A stretch of 64,000 bases of DNA from JBDZVM01 sp040255675 (GTDB lineage: Bacteria > Actinomycetota > Actinomycetes > Acidothermales > Acidothermaceae). Shown here piece by piece: positions 26,846 to 34,808 of the stretch (positions within the stretch are counted from its first letter, which is position 1; the number at the start of each line of letters is the position of its first letter). The stretch is from NCBI GenBank assembly GCA_040255675.1, contig JBDZVM010000011.1, positions 47,757-111,756 of the forward strand, written 5' to 3'. The translations under genes and the position numbers were made by a program. Under the pieces are notes generated by a model. The model made no database searches and was not told where the DNA came from. It worked only from the letters and a program-made list of their open reading frames with translations.

Positions 26846-27119
26846 CGCAACATCATCCTCTGTGTTGGGATCGGTCGGCCCCTTACCGCGAACATTACCG
26901 ATGCGGCGACGGCCGACGTCGTGTCGCGAAGAGAGTTCACGCGTCGTCGAGGAGTTACTGCACCACTTCGGGATGGCTTGTGGTCATCAGCACCAGCATG
27001 CGCAGCACGCGAAGTTACCACGGCGGCAGATTGTTGCCGATTACCGCGTTGCGTCGACTCGGCTCGGACCCGCTTCCGTCAGTGCTGTGCCACTCACGCG
27101 GGCGCGGCGCGACGTAGCA
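26846..27119. other. Gap without recognisable gene
   Basis: 274 bp between the broken maturase and the hydroxylase gene. Both strands have only short frames with stops, and no hairpin with a T tract or known site was seen. It may hold the decayed promoter of the broken gene. Confidence 0.4.
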
Positions 27120-28349
27120 TCAAGGCACGCTGGCAGCCGTTTGCTCGGCATAGAACCAGTCGACATGTGTGTAGTCGTAGACGTCGCGTTCCCGCAAGAG
27201 TTTGTTGCGCCGCTCGCGCTCGGCGCCGTCGCAGTGCCAGAACTCTCCCCACGCGCGGGCATTCGCCTGCACGCGCGCGGTTCGTGCCGTACGGATGCGC
27301 GCGTAGTGCTCGAGGGCGACCGGCCAGTCGAATCGGCCATTTCCCCTGTGCTCGCTGACTTGGTGGCTGAGTTCGGCGGCGTCCTCGATCGCCTGGCACG
27401 CGCCTTGAGCCAGGTACTGCAGCATCGGGTGTGCCGCGTCGCCCGTCAGGACCATACGGCCCTTCACCCAGCTCGAAATCGGGTCGCGGTCGTACATGTT
27501 CCACCAGCGGTCGAGCCAGAGGTGAGGGATTCCGGCCATGACCTGTGCGCACGATCCAGCGAACGCCTCGTCCAGCTCATCGGGAGTTCCCCAGTCGGTC
27601 AGGCCGGCCAATGCCTTCGGCGAGCGAAACACTGCGACCTGGTTGAACATCTCGCCGCGTCGCAGGGGGTACTGCACGAAGTGCCGACCGGGACCGATGT
27701 AGACCACGACGTCGGTGAGGCTGATGCCCTTCTCGTCCTTAATCTCATCGATCGGTATCGCGCCTCGGTATGCGACGAAAGCGGAACTGACCGGCTCGTC
27801 GGAACTGATCAGCGCGCGTAGCCGCGAGCTCAGCCCATCGGCGGCGACCACGACGTGCCCTGTGTCGCTTCGGCTTTTGCTTAGGGCGGTAGCGCTTTCA
27901 GCCGATTGCGCGAGCGACGTCACCTCGCAGCCCGTTACGAGGTCGACTCCCGCTCGTTGGCAGGCGTTCAGCAGTATCGAGTGCAGGTCGCTCCGGTGGA
28001 GTACGACGTAGGGAGCGCCGTAACGTTCCTGCGCATCCACCAAATCGAGCATTGTCAGCTCGCGTCCGTCCATCGCATCGCGCATCACGAGCCGACGTGG
28101 GGTCACGCCCATTTCAATGACCTCGTCGAGCAATCCCCAGTCACGGAGGATCCGGGTCGCGTTTGGAGCCATTTGAAGTCCGGCGCCCACCTCCCCGAAA
28201 CGCGGCGCTTGCTCGAGGACTCGCGTCTGCAGGCCAACCTTCGCAAGCGCAAGAGCGGTGCTGAGGCCGCCGATGCCGCCGCCCACAACGATTGCGTCAA
28301 CCGGCTCAGCTTGGCTTTCGGGAATACGGGCGGCATTCCCTCTATTCAT
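27120..28349 (-). CDS. FAD-dependent aromatic hydroxylase, likely 3-hydroxybenzoate 6-hydroxylase
   Basis: A 409-residue group A flavoprotein monooxygenase. It has the FAD dinucleotide fold VVGGGIGGLSTALALAKVG (about 21-39), the DG motif VVAADGLSSRLR, and GDAAHPMLQYLAQGACQAIEDA for flavin binding. It uses NAD(P)H and O2 to hydroxylate an aromatic acid. Salicylate 1-hydroxylase is a close relative, but the neighbouring gentisate dioxygenase, maleylpyruvate isomerase and fumarylpyruvate hydrolase favour 3-hydroxybenzoate 6-hydroxylase, which makes gentisate. Start ATG 28349 has AGGAG upstream. It is the last gene of a four-gene minus-strand operon, 36 bp after the isomerase. Confidence 0.87.
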   Translation of the reverse strand: MNRGNAARIPESQAEPVDAIVVGGGIGGLSTALALAKVGLQTRVLEQAPRFGEVGAGLQMAPNATRILRDWGLLDEVIEMGVTPRRLVMRDAMDGRELTMLDLVDAQERYGAPYVVLHRSDLHSILLNACQRAGVDLVTGCEVTSLAQSAESATALSKSRSDTGHVVVAADGLSSRLRALISSDEPVSSAFVAYRGAIPIDEIKDEKGISLTDVVVYIGPGRHFVQYPLRRGEMFNQVAVFRSPKALAGLTDWGTPDELDEAFAGSCAQVMAGIPHLWLDRWWNMYDRDPISSWVKGRMVLTGDAAHPMLQYLAQGACQAIEDAAELSHQVSEHRGNGRFDWPVALEHYARIRTARTARVQANARAWGEFWHCDGAERERRNKLLRERDVYDYTHVDWFYAEQTAASVP

Positions 28350-28385
28350 GAGGAACTCCTATTCGGTTTGACAACTCGCAGTCAG

Positions 28386-29078
28386 TCATAGCCACGGCGG
28401 TAGCGTCGGCCTTCCCTTCGCCGGGGCACCACGACCGGTGAGCCACTCAGCAAGGACAGCGATCGGGGCGGTCACGGATATCGCCGGCTGGTCGCCGTGG
28501 ACGACATAAGTCCTTGCGGTTTTTTCATCTATGGCACGCACAGAAGGATGCTCAGGGTTTGCAGATCGTTTTGCGCAGGCATCCGTGATCAGTGCGTCTA
28601 AGAAATCTTCGGGGAGCCCTTCGAAGTCAAAGTCCGCATTGAGGTCGACCGCGTGCACCATGACCTCTCGCGCACGCATCCAGGGGATCTCGGATGCCGC
28701 CACGACGCGGCCTTGCGCTGTGCGCACTTTCGACGACCACGCATCCTGCGACAGCATGAGCAGCTCTTGAGAGAGTCGTTGTCTGGACGTGGTGAACCAG
28801 CGACGAAGTGCAGCGGCAGGAAGCTGGCTGCCGGCTTCGATCTCGTCGGCGCGCGCTTCTTTGCTGGAATACATCGGCGTCTCCACGCCCGTCGCAGCCC
28901 ATGACGCCAGCCGTACCAAGGCGTCAGCGTTAGCCGCCACGTGGGCGATCAAATGACGCCTGTCCCAGCCTGGAAGGAGAGACGGAGCGCTGAGGTCGTC
29001 GTCCTCGATGCGGGCTAGCACATCCGCAAACGCGCGGCTGCCAACCTCAAGCCAACGCAGGGTATCGGCTCGATTCAT
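28386..29078 (-). CDS. Mycothiol-dependent maleylpyruvate isomerase
   Basis: A 230-residue member of the MDMPI/DinB-like family that isomerises maleylpyruvate to fumarylpyruvate with mycothiol as cofactor, a route confined to actinobacteria. The N-terminal four-helix domain shows GWDRRHLIAHVAANADAL with the first metal-ligand His and MRAREVMVHAVDL with the Glu-x3-His pair. The C-terminal part (TYVVHGDQPAISVTAPIAVLAEWLTGRG) matches the family's second domain. ATG 29078 overlaps the hydrolase stop by 4 bp. Its place between the dioxygenase/hydrolase pair and the hydroxylase fixes the pathway role. Confidence 0.88.
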   Translation of the reverse strand: MNRADTLRWLEVGSRAFADVLARIEDDDLSAPSLLPGWDRRHLIAHVAANADALVRLASWAATGVETPMYSSKEARADEIEAGSQLPAAALRRWFTTSRQRLSQELLMLSQDAWSSKVRTAQGRVVAASEIPWMRAREVMVHAVDLNADFDFEGLPEDFLDALITDACAKRSANPEHPSVRAIDEKTARTYVVHGDQPAISVTAPIAVLAEWLTGRGAPAKGRPTLPPWL

Positions 29079-29914
29079 GTCCCCTGCCCAACGACGCTGT
29101 TGCGTAGGCGACCGATACCGGAGAGCTCGGTGACGAGAACGCTGCCCTCCGAAAGGTAGGTCGGTGGTTTGCGAGCGTGCCCGACACCGCCGGGAGTGCC
29201 CGTAGCGATGAGATCGCCAGGGCGGAGGGTCGTGATTGTGGATACGTATTTCACTAGGGAGACCGGATCGAACACTAAGTCCGCCGTGTTGGCGTCCTGA
29301 ACGATTCGGCCGTCGACCGAGCAGGTCAAGCGCAGTGAGGGGCGGACGCCGCCGGGCAACTCGTCAGGGGTCACGAGCACTGGGCCGACGGGGGTGGTCT
29401 GCTCGAACGTCTTGCCTTGCAGCCACATAGGTGTCCGGTATTGCCAGTCGCGCATGGTGACGTCATTGAGCGCGGTGAATCCGGCGATCGCGTCCTGGGC
29501 TTGCCTGTCGTTCGCGCGGCGGACAGTATCGCCGATAACGATCGCGAGTTCGGCTTCCCAATCCATCTGCTCGGTTTCGCTAGGTCGGATGATTGAATCC
29601 TCAGGACCGACGAGAGCGTCCGCGAACTTGGCGAACAACGTGGGATATTCCGGAAGAACGCGGCCCATCTCAAGAATGTGGTGCCGATAGTTCAACCCAA
29701 CACAGATGATCTTACTCGGCAATGGCACCACAGGGGCAAGGCGGTTGGGCGCGAACGCATGCCGCGGGCCCGCGGCTGAGGCGACTTTGCGCCAGTCCGG
29801 CCGATCCAACAACGCGCCGACGTGCGCCGCGTCGAGCTCGACTGCTATTTGGTCATCGACGCGAACCGCCACCGTGCCGCTGCCGTCCTCATTGCGGAGA
29901 GTCGCTAGCCTCAC
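29075..29914 (-). CDS. Fumarylpyruvate hydrolase (FAH family)
   Basis: A 279-residue fumarylacetoacetate hydrolase-family enzyme. The core begins IICVGLNYRHHILEMG and carries the acidic metal-binding segments MDWEAELAIVIG and FEQTTPVGPVLVTPDEL, then GDLIATGTPGGVGHARKPP. In this operon it should split fumarylpyruvate into fumarate and pyruvate, the last step of the gentisate pathway. Start GTG 29914 overlaps the dioxygenase stop (GTGA) and has GGAGG 7 bp upstream. A fumarylacetoacetate hydrolase role is possible for the fold, but there are no homogentisate genes nearby. Confidence 0.88.
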   Translation of the reverse strand: MRLATLRNEDGSGTVAVRVDDQIAVELDAAHVGALLDRPDWRKVASAAGPRHAFAPNRLAPVVPLPSKIICVGLNYRHHILEMGRVLPEYPTLFAKFADALVGPEDSIIRPSETEQMDWEAELAIVIGDTVRRANDRQAQDAIAGFTALNDVTMRDWQYRTPMWLQGKTFEQTTPVGPVLVTPDELPGGVRPSLRLTCSVDGRIVQDANTADLVFDPVSLVKYVSTITTLRPGDLIATGTPGGVGHARKPPTYLSEGSVLVTELSGIGRLRNSVVGQGT

Positions 29915-31062
29915 TTCCGAGCCTCCGTTTGAGTCTTCGCAGCCCCCAACGCCTCGAAGATGGGCGAATCGCTAAAGCGAAAGAGGTCGAGCCCACCCGA
30001 GTCACTGGCCTGGTCCGAGTCGGCGACGACCGAGAACGGCGCCCACGATGGAACGACGAAGACGTCGCCGCGCTTGATCTCCCAGCGGTTAACGCCAACT
30101 ATGGCCACGCCGGAGCCATCAAACACTTGATAAACAGATGAGCCGACTTCTCGTCTCACGGCCGTCTGCGCGGAGCAACGTAGTCTGTGGAACTCGGCGC
30201 GGATGCTGTGTAGCACGTCTTCGCCCGTCAATGGGCTCACGAAGCGCACTGCCGCGTGGCCAGGCTCGAGCACACCTGGATGGCCTTCTTCTTCCAACTC
30301 CAACTGTGCGGCGAGCGCCGCGTCCGTGTGCTCCCACCGATACGCAAGCAGCGGTGTCGAGCCCGTCGTGTCAGAAACCGACACTGGGCGAAGGCCGGGA
30401 TAGGCCCACAAACGCTCCGACCGCGATTGCGCAGGGGTAGAGCGGTCCTCCAACACATCAGGACCGAACTCGAAGAACGTCGATTCAACGTAACGCTGAA
30501 ACGGAATGTCAAGCCCGTCGAGCCAGGCCATTGGAGCATCGCCTGGATTGTGATGCGAGTGCCAATTCCACCCGGCCTGCGGCAGGAAATCGCCGCGCCG
30601 CATGGCGATTGGGTCGCCGTTGACCAGCGTCCACACACCCTCACCCTCAATGACGAAGCGGAACGCGTTCTGGGTATGACGATGTTCTGGTGCTACCTCC
30701 CCGGGCCCGAGGTATTGGATTGCTGCCCATAGCGTCGGAGTCGCGTACGGCAAACCGTCCAAACCTGGGTTGGCCAACGCCATGGCCCGCCGCTCACCGC
30801 CTCGGCCGACCGGAACCAACTCCCCAGCGCGGCGGGCCAGCGGCAGCAAGGCGTCCCAGCTCCACAGGTATGGAACCGCCCTCGACTTAGGGCTGGTTGG
30901 CATCAGGTCGTCTATCTGGGTCCACAATGGGATTAGACGTTCTTTGTCGAAACCGCGGTACAGCTCTTCGGCCTCCGGACTCATCGCCGTCGAGTCTGAC
31001 GCGGCGGAAAGGTCGTCAGCTGCCTTGCCTTCCGCGCTGGCTCGCTTCGGCAGTGTTGGCAT
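29911..31062 (-). CDS. Gentisate 1,2-dioxygenase
   Basis: A 383-residue bicupin ring-cleavage enzyme that opens gentisate to maleylpyruvate using Fe(II) and O2. Cupin 1 carries the metal-binding EHRHTQNAFRFVIEGEG and WNWHSHHNPGD motifs; cupin 2 carries SVYQVFDGSGVAIV and GDVFVVPSWAPFSV. WSWDALLPLARRAGELVPVGRGGERRA before cupin 1 is typical of the family. Start ATG 31062 has GGAGGG upstream. It is the first gene of the operon and lies 71 bp from the divergent IclR regulator, whose likely half-sites (TTCTGC) sit in that gap. Confidence 0.93.
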   Translation of the reverse strand: MPTLPKRASAEGKAADDLSAASDSTAMSPEAEELYRGFDKERLIPLWTQIDDLMPTSPKSRAVPYLWSWDALLPLARRAGELVPVGRGGERRAMALANPGLDGLPYATPTLWAAIQYLGPGEVAPEHRHTQNAFRFVIEGEGVWTLVNGDPIAMRRGDFLPQAGWNWHSHHNPGDAPMAWLDGLDIPFQRYVESTFFEFGPDVLEDRSTPAQSRSERLWAYPGLRPVSVSDTTGSTPLLAYRWEHTDAALAAQLELEEEGHPGVLEPGHAAVRFVSPLTGEDVLHSIRAEFHRLRCSAQTAVRREVGSSVYQVFDGSGVAIVGVNRWEIKRGDVFVVPSWAPFSVVADSDQASDSGGLDLFRFSDSPIFEALGAAKTQTEARK

Positions 31063-31133
31063 GGGCCCTCCGTTCAAACGATTTTCCAGGTACGCTAGCT
31101 CGGATTCTGCATGCCAGGAGATGGAATTCTGCT
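31063..31133. promoter_or_regulatory. Divergent gentisate/iclR control region
   Basis: 71 bp between the dioxygenase and IclR genes. The hexamer TTCTGC occurs twice in the same orientation, at 31105-31110 and 31127-31132, 22 bp apart (about two helical turns). The same half-site forms the perfect palindrome found at 31964-31980 after iclR, so these are candidate IclR sites. Confidence 0.5.
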
Positions 31134-31934
31134 TTGAAGAACCGACCTCAGTACGCCGTCGCGTCAGTCGACAGCGCGCTGCGCTTGGCGCTGTTGCTGC
31201 GCCAGGAGGGCCCGCTGCGGATCTCTGAAGCAGCAGAGCGGCTCGGAGTCGCTCGATCGACGGCTCATCGACTCCTTGCGATGCTCGTGTATCGGGATTT
31301 CGCCGAGCAACTTCCCGACAAGACGTACGCCGCCGGCCGTGTATTGCGATCAGGCCCGCCGGCCGCGTCACGGGTCACCGCGCTACGCACCGCGGCGTTG
31401 AGGCACCTGAAGACCTTGACCGAACGAACCGGTGAGACCAGCTACTTGCAAGTTCTCGTCGGACGTGAGATCCGCTTCGTAGCCACGGTCGAATGCAACC
31501 AAGTTCTCAAGGTAGGCGACCGCGAGGGTCGCCTTCTCCCGGCGCGCTATGCGTCGGGCGGCAAGGCGTTGTTGGCCGCATTACCCGAGCGCGAGGTGAT
31601 CGCGCTCTTTTCTGACAGCTCGGCGAAGCCAAGCGCCGAGCTTGCCGTGCTATTGCGAGAACTCAAGGGCATCCGGACTCATGGGTTCGCGATAAACAAC
31701 CAGCAGACTGAGGCGGGCGTGACAGCGATCGGCAAGGTCATTCGCGTTCGCACAGGCGAACCGGTCGCGGCCCTCTCTTTGGCGATGCCATCAATCCGGT
31801 TTAAGCCAAGAGCCGTACGGCATTTGGTGTCCGCGATATCCGACGCCATCGTCCAGATCGAGCAGGACATCGCAGACTTGCTGCCCACCGACATCGAGAT
31901 ACCTCTCTATCGTTTGATCGGCGGAGAGTCATAG
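31134..31934 (+). CDS. IclR-family regulator of gentisate genes
   Basis: A 266-residue regulator. The N-terminal winged helix is LRISEAAERLGVARSTAHRLLAMLVYRDFAEQ, and the effector domain contains YLQVLVGREIRFVATVECNQVLKVGDREG and LPARYASGGKALLAALP. IclR proteins often control aromatic catabolism and bind the pathway substrate. Start TTG 31134 is the only plausible in-frame start before the helix-turn-helix, with AGGAG 13 bp upstream, which is a long spacer. It diverges from the gentisate operon and probably controls both that operon and the transporter operon downstream. Confidence 0.88.
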   Translation: MKNRPQYAVASVDSALRLALLLRQEGPLRISEAAERLGVARSTAHRLLAMLVYRDFAEQLPDKTYAAGRVLRSGPPAASRVTALRTAALRHLKTLTERTGETSYLQVLVGREIRFVATVECNQVLKVGDREGRLLPARYASGGKALLAALPEREVIALFSDSSAKPSAELAVLLRELKGIRTHGFAINNQQTEAGVTAIGKVIRVRTGEPVAALSLAMPSIRFKPRAVRHLVSAISDAIVQIEQDIADLLPTDIEIPLYRLIGGES

Positions 31935-32174
31935 CCCCGATTGGTGGCGGGGCTCTCCGAAGTGTTCTGCCAAGCAGAACTTTCGACCCCTTTGTATTCA
32001 CCCTGCAGAACCAGTGTCTACAGTGCTGGCACGACCTCGCACCTTCGGATCATCCGTTGCGCAAGAGGCGGTGGACTGCAAGCCCGACCCACGCGAGACT
32101 GCCCAGACAGCACTGGAACACGCCGTGATCAACGATGTGCTCGACGTTCCGCAATGATTCCGGAGGTTTTGATA
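31935..32174 (+). promoter_or_regulatory. Intergenic region with GTTCTGC palindrome
   Basis: A 240-bp gap. The perfect palindrome GTTCTGCCAAGCAGAAC (7-3-7) lies at 31964-31980, and another CTGCAGAAC half-site follows near 32004. It is well placed to be an operator for the transporter operon that begins at 32175. The half-site matches those upstream of iclR. Confidence 0.6.
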
Positions 32175-32657
32175 GTGGAGCAGCGACTATCTTTCGGCGA
32201 GACGGCCAAGGACGCCTATCGCCAGTTCCTGGCGCTCCAAAAGTACTTGGCCGGATCATCGATTGATCCCGAGCTTCACGAGCTGATCAAGATTCGCGCA
32301 TCGATGATCAATGGTTGCGCTTATTGCATCGATCGGCACAGCGCAGATGCGTCCGCACGCGGGGAAACCCTGCGCCGCATCGCGAGTCTTGCCGCATGGG
32401 AGGAAGCCGCGTGCTACACAGAGACGGAACGCGCCGCGTTAGCCCTCACCGATGCAATGACGCTAATCAACAAAGAGGGCGTTCCGGACGACGTGTGGGA
32501 AGGGATGAACAAATATTTCTCTGACGTCGAGATCTGCGACATCATGTCGGCAATCATCACTATCAACTGCTTCAATCGACTTGCCATCACGACCCACATG
32601 ATTCCGCAAGATTTGCGTCAGGCGCCATTATCGTCGTCGTCCGCGTTGAACAAGTAG
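32175..32657 (+). CDS. AhpD-like carboxymuconolactone decarboxylase-family protein
   Basis: A 160-residue protein of the CMD/AhpD fold. The catalytic-type pair is C48-x-x-C51 in MINGCAYCIDRHSADA, followed by GETLRRIASLAAWEEAACYTETERAAL, typical of peroxidase-like AhpD relatives. Start GTG 32175 is chosen because GGAGG lies 8 bp upstream and family members usually begin near the QRL motif; ATG 32154 is a possible but poorer start. It is the first gene after the IclR-type palindrome. A role in detoxifying peroxides or quinones formed during aromatic breakdown is inferred. Confidence 0.82.
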   Translation: MEQRLSFGETAKDAYRQFLALQKYLAGSSIDPELHELIKIRASMINGCAYCIDRHSADASARGETLRRIASLAAWEEAACYTETERAALALTDAMTLINKEGVPDDVWEGMNKYFSDVEICDIMSAIITINCFNRLAITTHMIPQDLRQAPLSSSSALNK

Positions 32658-32683
32658 GTAAGTCTCGAGAGGGAGCCGGTCTG

Positions 32684-33184
32684 GTGGCTAAAATCAATCA
32701 AGACGTCCGTGACATCGTGGAAAGCGCGAAACTTTGCTTCGCTGCCACGATATGCCCTGACGGATCTCCAAGTCTCTCCCCAAAAGGTTCGCTGCGCGTG
32801 TGGGACGACGAGCACGTCGTTTTTATGGATATCGACTCGCCCAACACGATCGCGAACCTTCGACGTGACCCGCGGATGGAGATCAACGTTATCGATTTCA
32901 TCAAGCGTCGCGGCTACCGCCTCAAAGGGGCAGCCACGATCTGCGAGCCTGGCACGGAAGAATACGAATCCGTCCGCGAATGGCTGCTCGGGTTGCACGG
33001 CCCAGCGTATCCCGCGAACCGAGCAGTCAAGCTGCATGTCGACCGGGCACTCCCAGTGCTATCGCCTGCGTACACGTTCGGCAAAGGAAACGAGCAAGAT
33101 ATCGCCCAGGGGTGGGCCAACATCTACCGGCTTCCCGGAAGCGAAAATGCACACACAGCTAAAGCCGCAGACGTCGAAGGGTGA
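32684..33184 (+). CDS. Pyridoxamine 5'-phosphate oxidase-like flavin-binding protein
   Basis: A 166-residue split-barrel protein. ATICPDGSPSLSPKGSLRVWDDEHVVFMDI matches the flavin-binding half of the PNPOx-like family, and NLRRDPRMEINVIDFIKRRGYRLKGAA matches the second half. Members bind FMN, F420 or heme and reduce various small molecules; the cofactor cannot be read here. Start GTG 32684 follows GGGAG. It lies 26 bp after the AhpD-like gene in the same operon. Confidence 0.82.
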   Translation: MAKINQDVRDIVESAKLCFAATICPDGSPSLSPKGSLRVWDDEHVVFMDIDSPNTIANLRRDPRMEINVIDFIKRRGYRLKGAATICEPGTEEYESVREWLLGLHGPAYPANRAVKLHVDRALPVLSPAYTFGKGNEQDIAQGWANIYRLPGSENAHTAKAADVEG

Positions 33185-33224
33185 CACACGGCAGCATGGG
33201 GGTGGCTCTGCCGTAACGATACCC

Positions 33225-33725
33225 GTGCCACGACTAACAATTTTCGATGTCCCGGCAATCCCCTCTGAGTACCGGTCGTCATTCGCTGCCCTCATGACCA
33301 TTTTGCGCGGCGGCGCCGGCCAGGAGTCGGACACAGACTGGCGCGACTTCGAGTTCTCTGGAATCGCTGCCGGCCTTAGGTGGACGTTGGCCGCGGACGA
33401 TGCCGGCTTGAACGGTCTGGCCGCGTGGCGGCTGATACCGACGTCGAGAGGGCGTGTGTTTTTCGTCGAGGATCTGGTGGTTGACCCGGCGCGGCGTCGC
33501 CAGGGGATCGCGAAGATGCTGATGGCCCACGTCACTGGCCTGGCGCGCGAGCTGGCGTGCCAGTACGTCGAGCTGGACACGGGCGCTCACAACGCCGAGG
33601 CGCGCGCCTTCTACGAGTCAATCGGCTTGCGCGCGGATGCCGTTCATTACGGGCTGGCGCTGCCCTCTTCGGTTCGTGGTCGCGACGCCGAGCTAGTGGG
33701 ACCTTGCGAGGGGAGAAGCGGATGA
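33225..33725 (+). CDS. GNAT-family N-acetyltransferase
   Basis: A 166-residue acetyltransferase. The acetyl-CoA loop appears as VEDLVVDPARRRQGIAKMLMAHV, followed by VELDTGAHNAEARAFYESIGL, which is diagnostic of the GNAT fold. The substrate is unknown. Start GTG 33225 is the best upstream candidate before the fold but lacks a clear ribosome site, so the start is uncertain. It is coupled to the next gene by an ATGA overlap. Confidence 0.78.
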   Translation: MPRLTIFDVPAIPSEYRSSFAALMTILRGGAGQESDTDWRDFEFSGIAAGLRWTLAADDAGLNGLAAWRLIPTSRGRVFFVEDLVVDPARRRQGIAKMLMAHVTGLARELACQYVELDTGAHNAEARAFYESIGLRADAVHYGLALPSSVRGRDAELVGPCEGRSG

Positions 33726-34768
33726 CACCTAGGGTGATGCGGGCCGCTTTTGTCCAGAAGCCCGGCCCAGCGACGGCTATCGAGATAGGCGAGCTACAAG
33801 TGCCGTGTCTCGGCCCGGGCGATTTGCTTTTGACGTCCAAATTCGTGGCCGTCAATCATGTCGACACATTTGTGCGCGCAGGTCTGTATCCTTCTCAGCT
33901 TCCGAAGCCTTTCATCGTCGGGCGGGATGTCGTCGGGGTCGTAGCCGCAGTGGGCTCTAACGTGACGGAGTACGCGCCTGGGGCGTGGGTCTGGACCAAC
34001 AGTCTCGGCTACGAAGGACGTCAAGGACCTTCGGCAGAATATTGCGTGGTGGCTGCTGATCGCGCCCGGACCCTGCCGCCGGACGCAGACCCCGCGGCGA
34101 CGGCTGCGCTTCTTCACCCGCTGACAACGGCGTACTTGGGTCTGGTTGAGAAGGCCGCGGTGTCTTTTTACGACCGCGTGTTCATTGGACACGCCGCTAG
34201 CGCGGTCGGAACAGCCGCTGTGCAACTAGCCAAGTTGTTAGGTGCTGAGGTCATCACATCTTCGCGCGCCAAGGACCTCGATTGGTGCCGCTCGATCGGA
34301 GCTGATTACGCTCTCGACGTCGAAGATCCAGCGTGGTTCGCGCAGTTAGAGGCGTGGGCTAGCAGTGCGAGTCGTTCAGGTATTTCCATTTTCTGGGACA
34401 CGTCCGGTGACTTTGATTACGACGAAATCCTTCGCGTCTTGAAAAAAGGCGCCAAAGTCATGGTGACGGCTGGAATCGACCGACACAGCCTCTTCCCGCA
34501 GGGCAAGTACTACACGAGGGACGTGAGTGTCGTCGGTTTCGCGGTGTCGAATGCCGGGACGGCGGAGCTCTCCCGCGTAACCGATGGAGTGGATGCCGTT
34601 CTTCGACATGGTATTCCGGCAATCCGAATCGACACAGTCGCCGGGCTCGACGATCTCCCTGAAGCACATCGGCGGCTCGAGGGCGCTCCCGGGACGCGGC
34701 CTCCCGCCGGCCGCATACTTATCGATCTCTCGAAACATCCGCATAGGCAAGCTCCACTATCCGTTTGA
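33722..34768 (+). CDS. Medium-chain dehydrogenase/quinone oxidoreductase-like protein
   Basis: A 348-residue zinc-independent MDR enzyme. PFIVGRDVVGVVAAVG and the nucleotide-binding VFIGHAASAVGTAAVQLAKLLGAEVITSSRAKD are present, while the catalytic and structural zinc ligands of alcohol dehydrogenases are absent. It likely reduces a quinone or enone with NADPH. Start ATG 33722 overlaps the acetyltransferase stop by 4 bp and has GGGGAGAAG upstream. In this operon a role in handling an aromatic intermediate is plausible but not shown. Confidence 0.83.
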   Translation: MTPRVMRAAFVQKPGPATAIEIGELQVPCLGPGDLLLTSKFVAVNHVDTFVRAGLYPSQLPKPFIVGRDVVGVVAAVGSNVTEYAPGAWVWTNSLGYEGRQGPSAEYCVVAADRARTLPPDADPAATAALLHPLTTAYLGLVEKAAVSFYDRVFIGHAASAVGTAAVQLAKLLGAEVITSSRAKDLDWCRSIGADYALDVEDPAWFAQLEAWASSASRSGISIFWDTSGDFDYDEILRVLKKGAKVMVTAGIDRHSLFPQGKYYTRDVSVVGFAVSNAGTAELSRVTDGVDAVLRHGIPAIRIDTVAGLDDLPEAHRRLEGAPGTRPPAGRILIDLSKHPHRQAPLSV

Positions 34769-34808
34769 ATCAGCAGTCAGCTTGTGACCCCATGAAAGGG
34801 ACCTAGAG

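Noticed and set aside
26754..27821. A 355-codon plus-strand frame opposite the aromatic hydroxylase
   Set aside because: It covers the reverse of a gene with FAD-binding motifs and has shadow-like composition.
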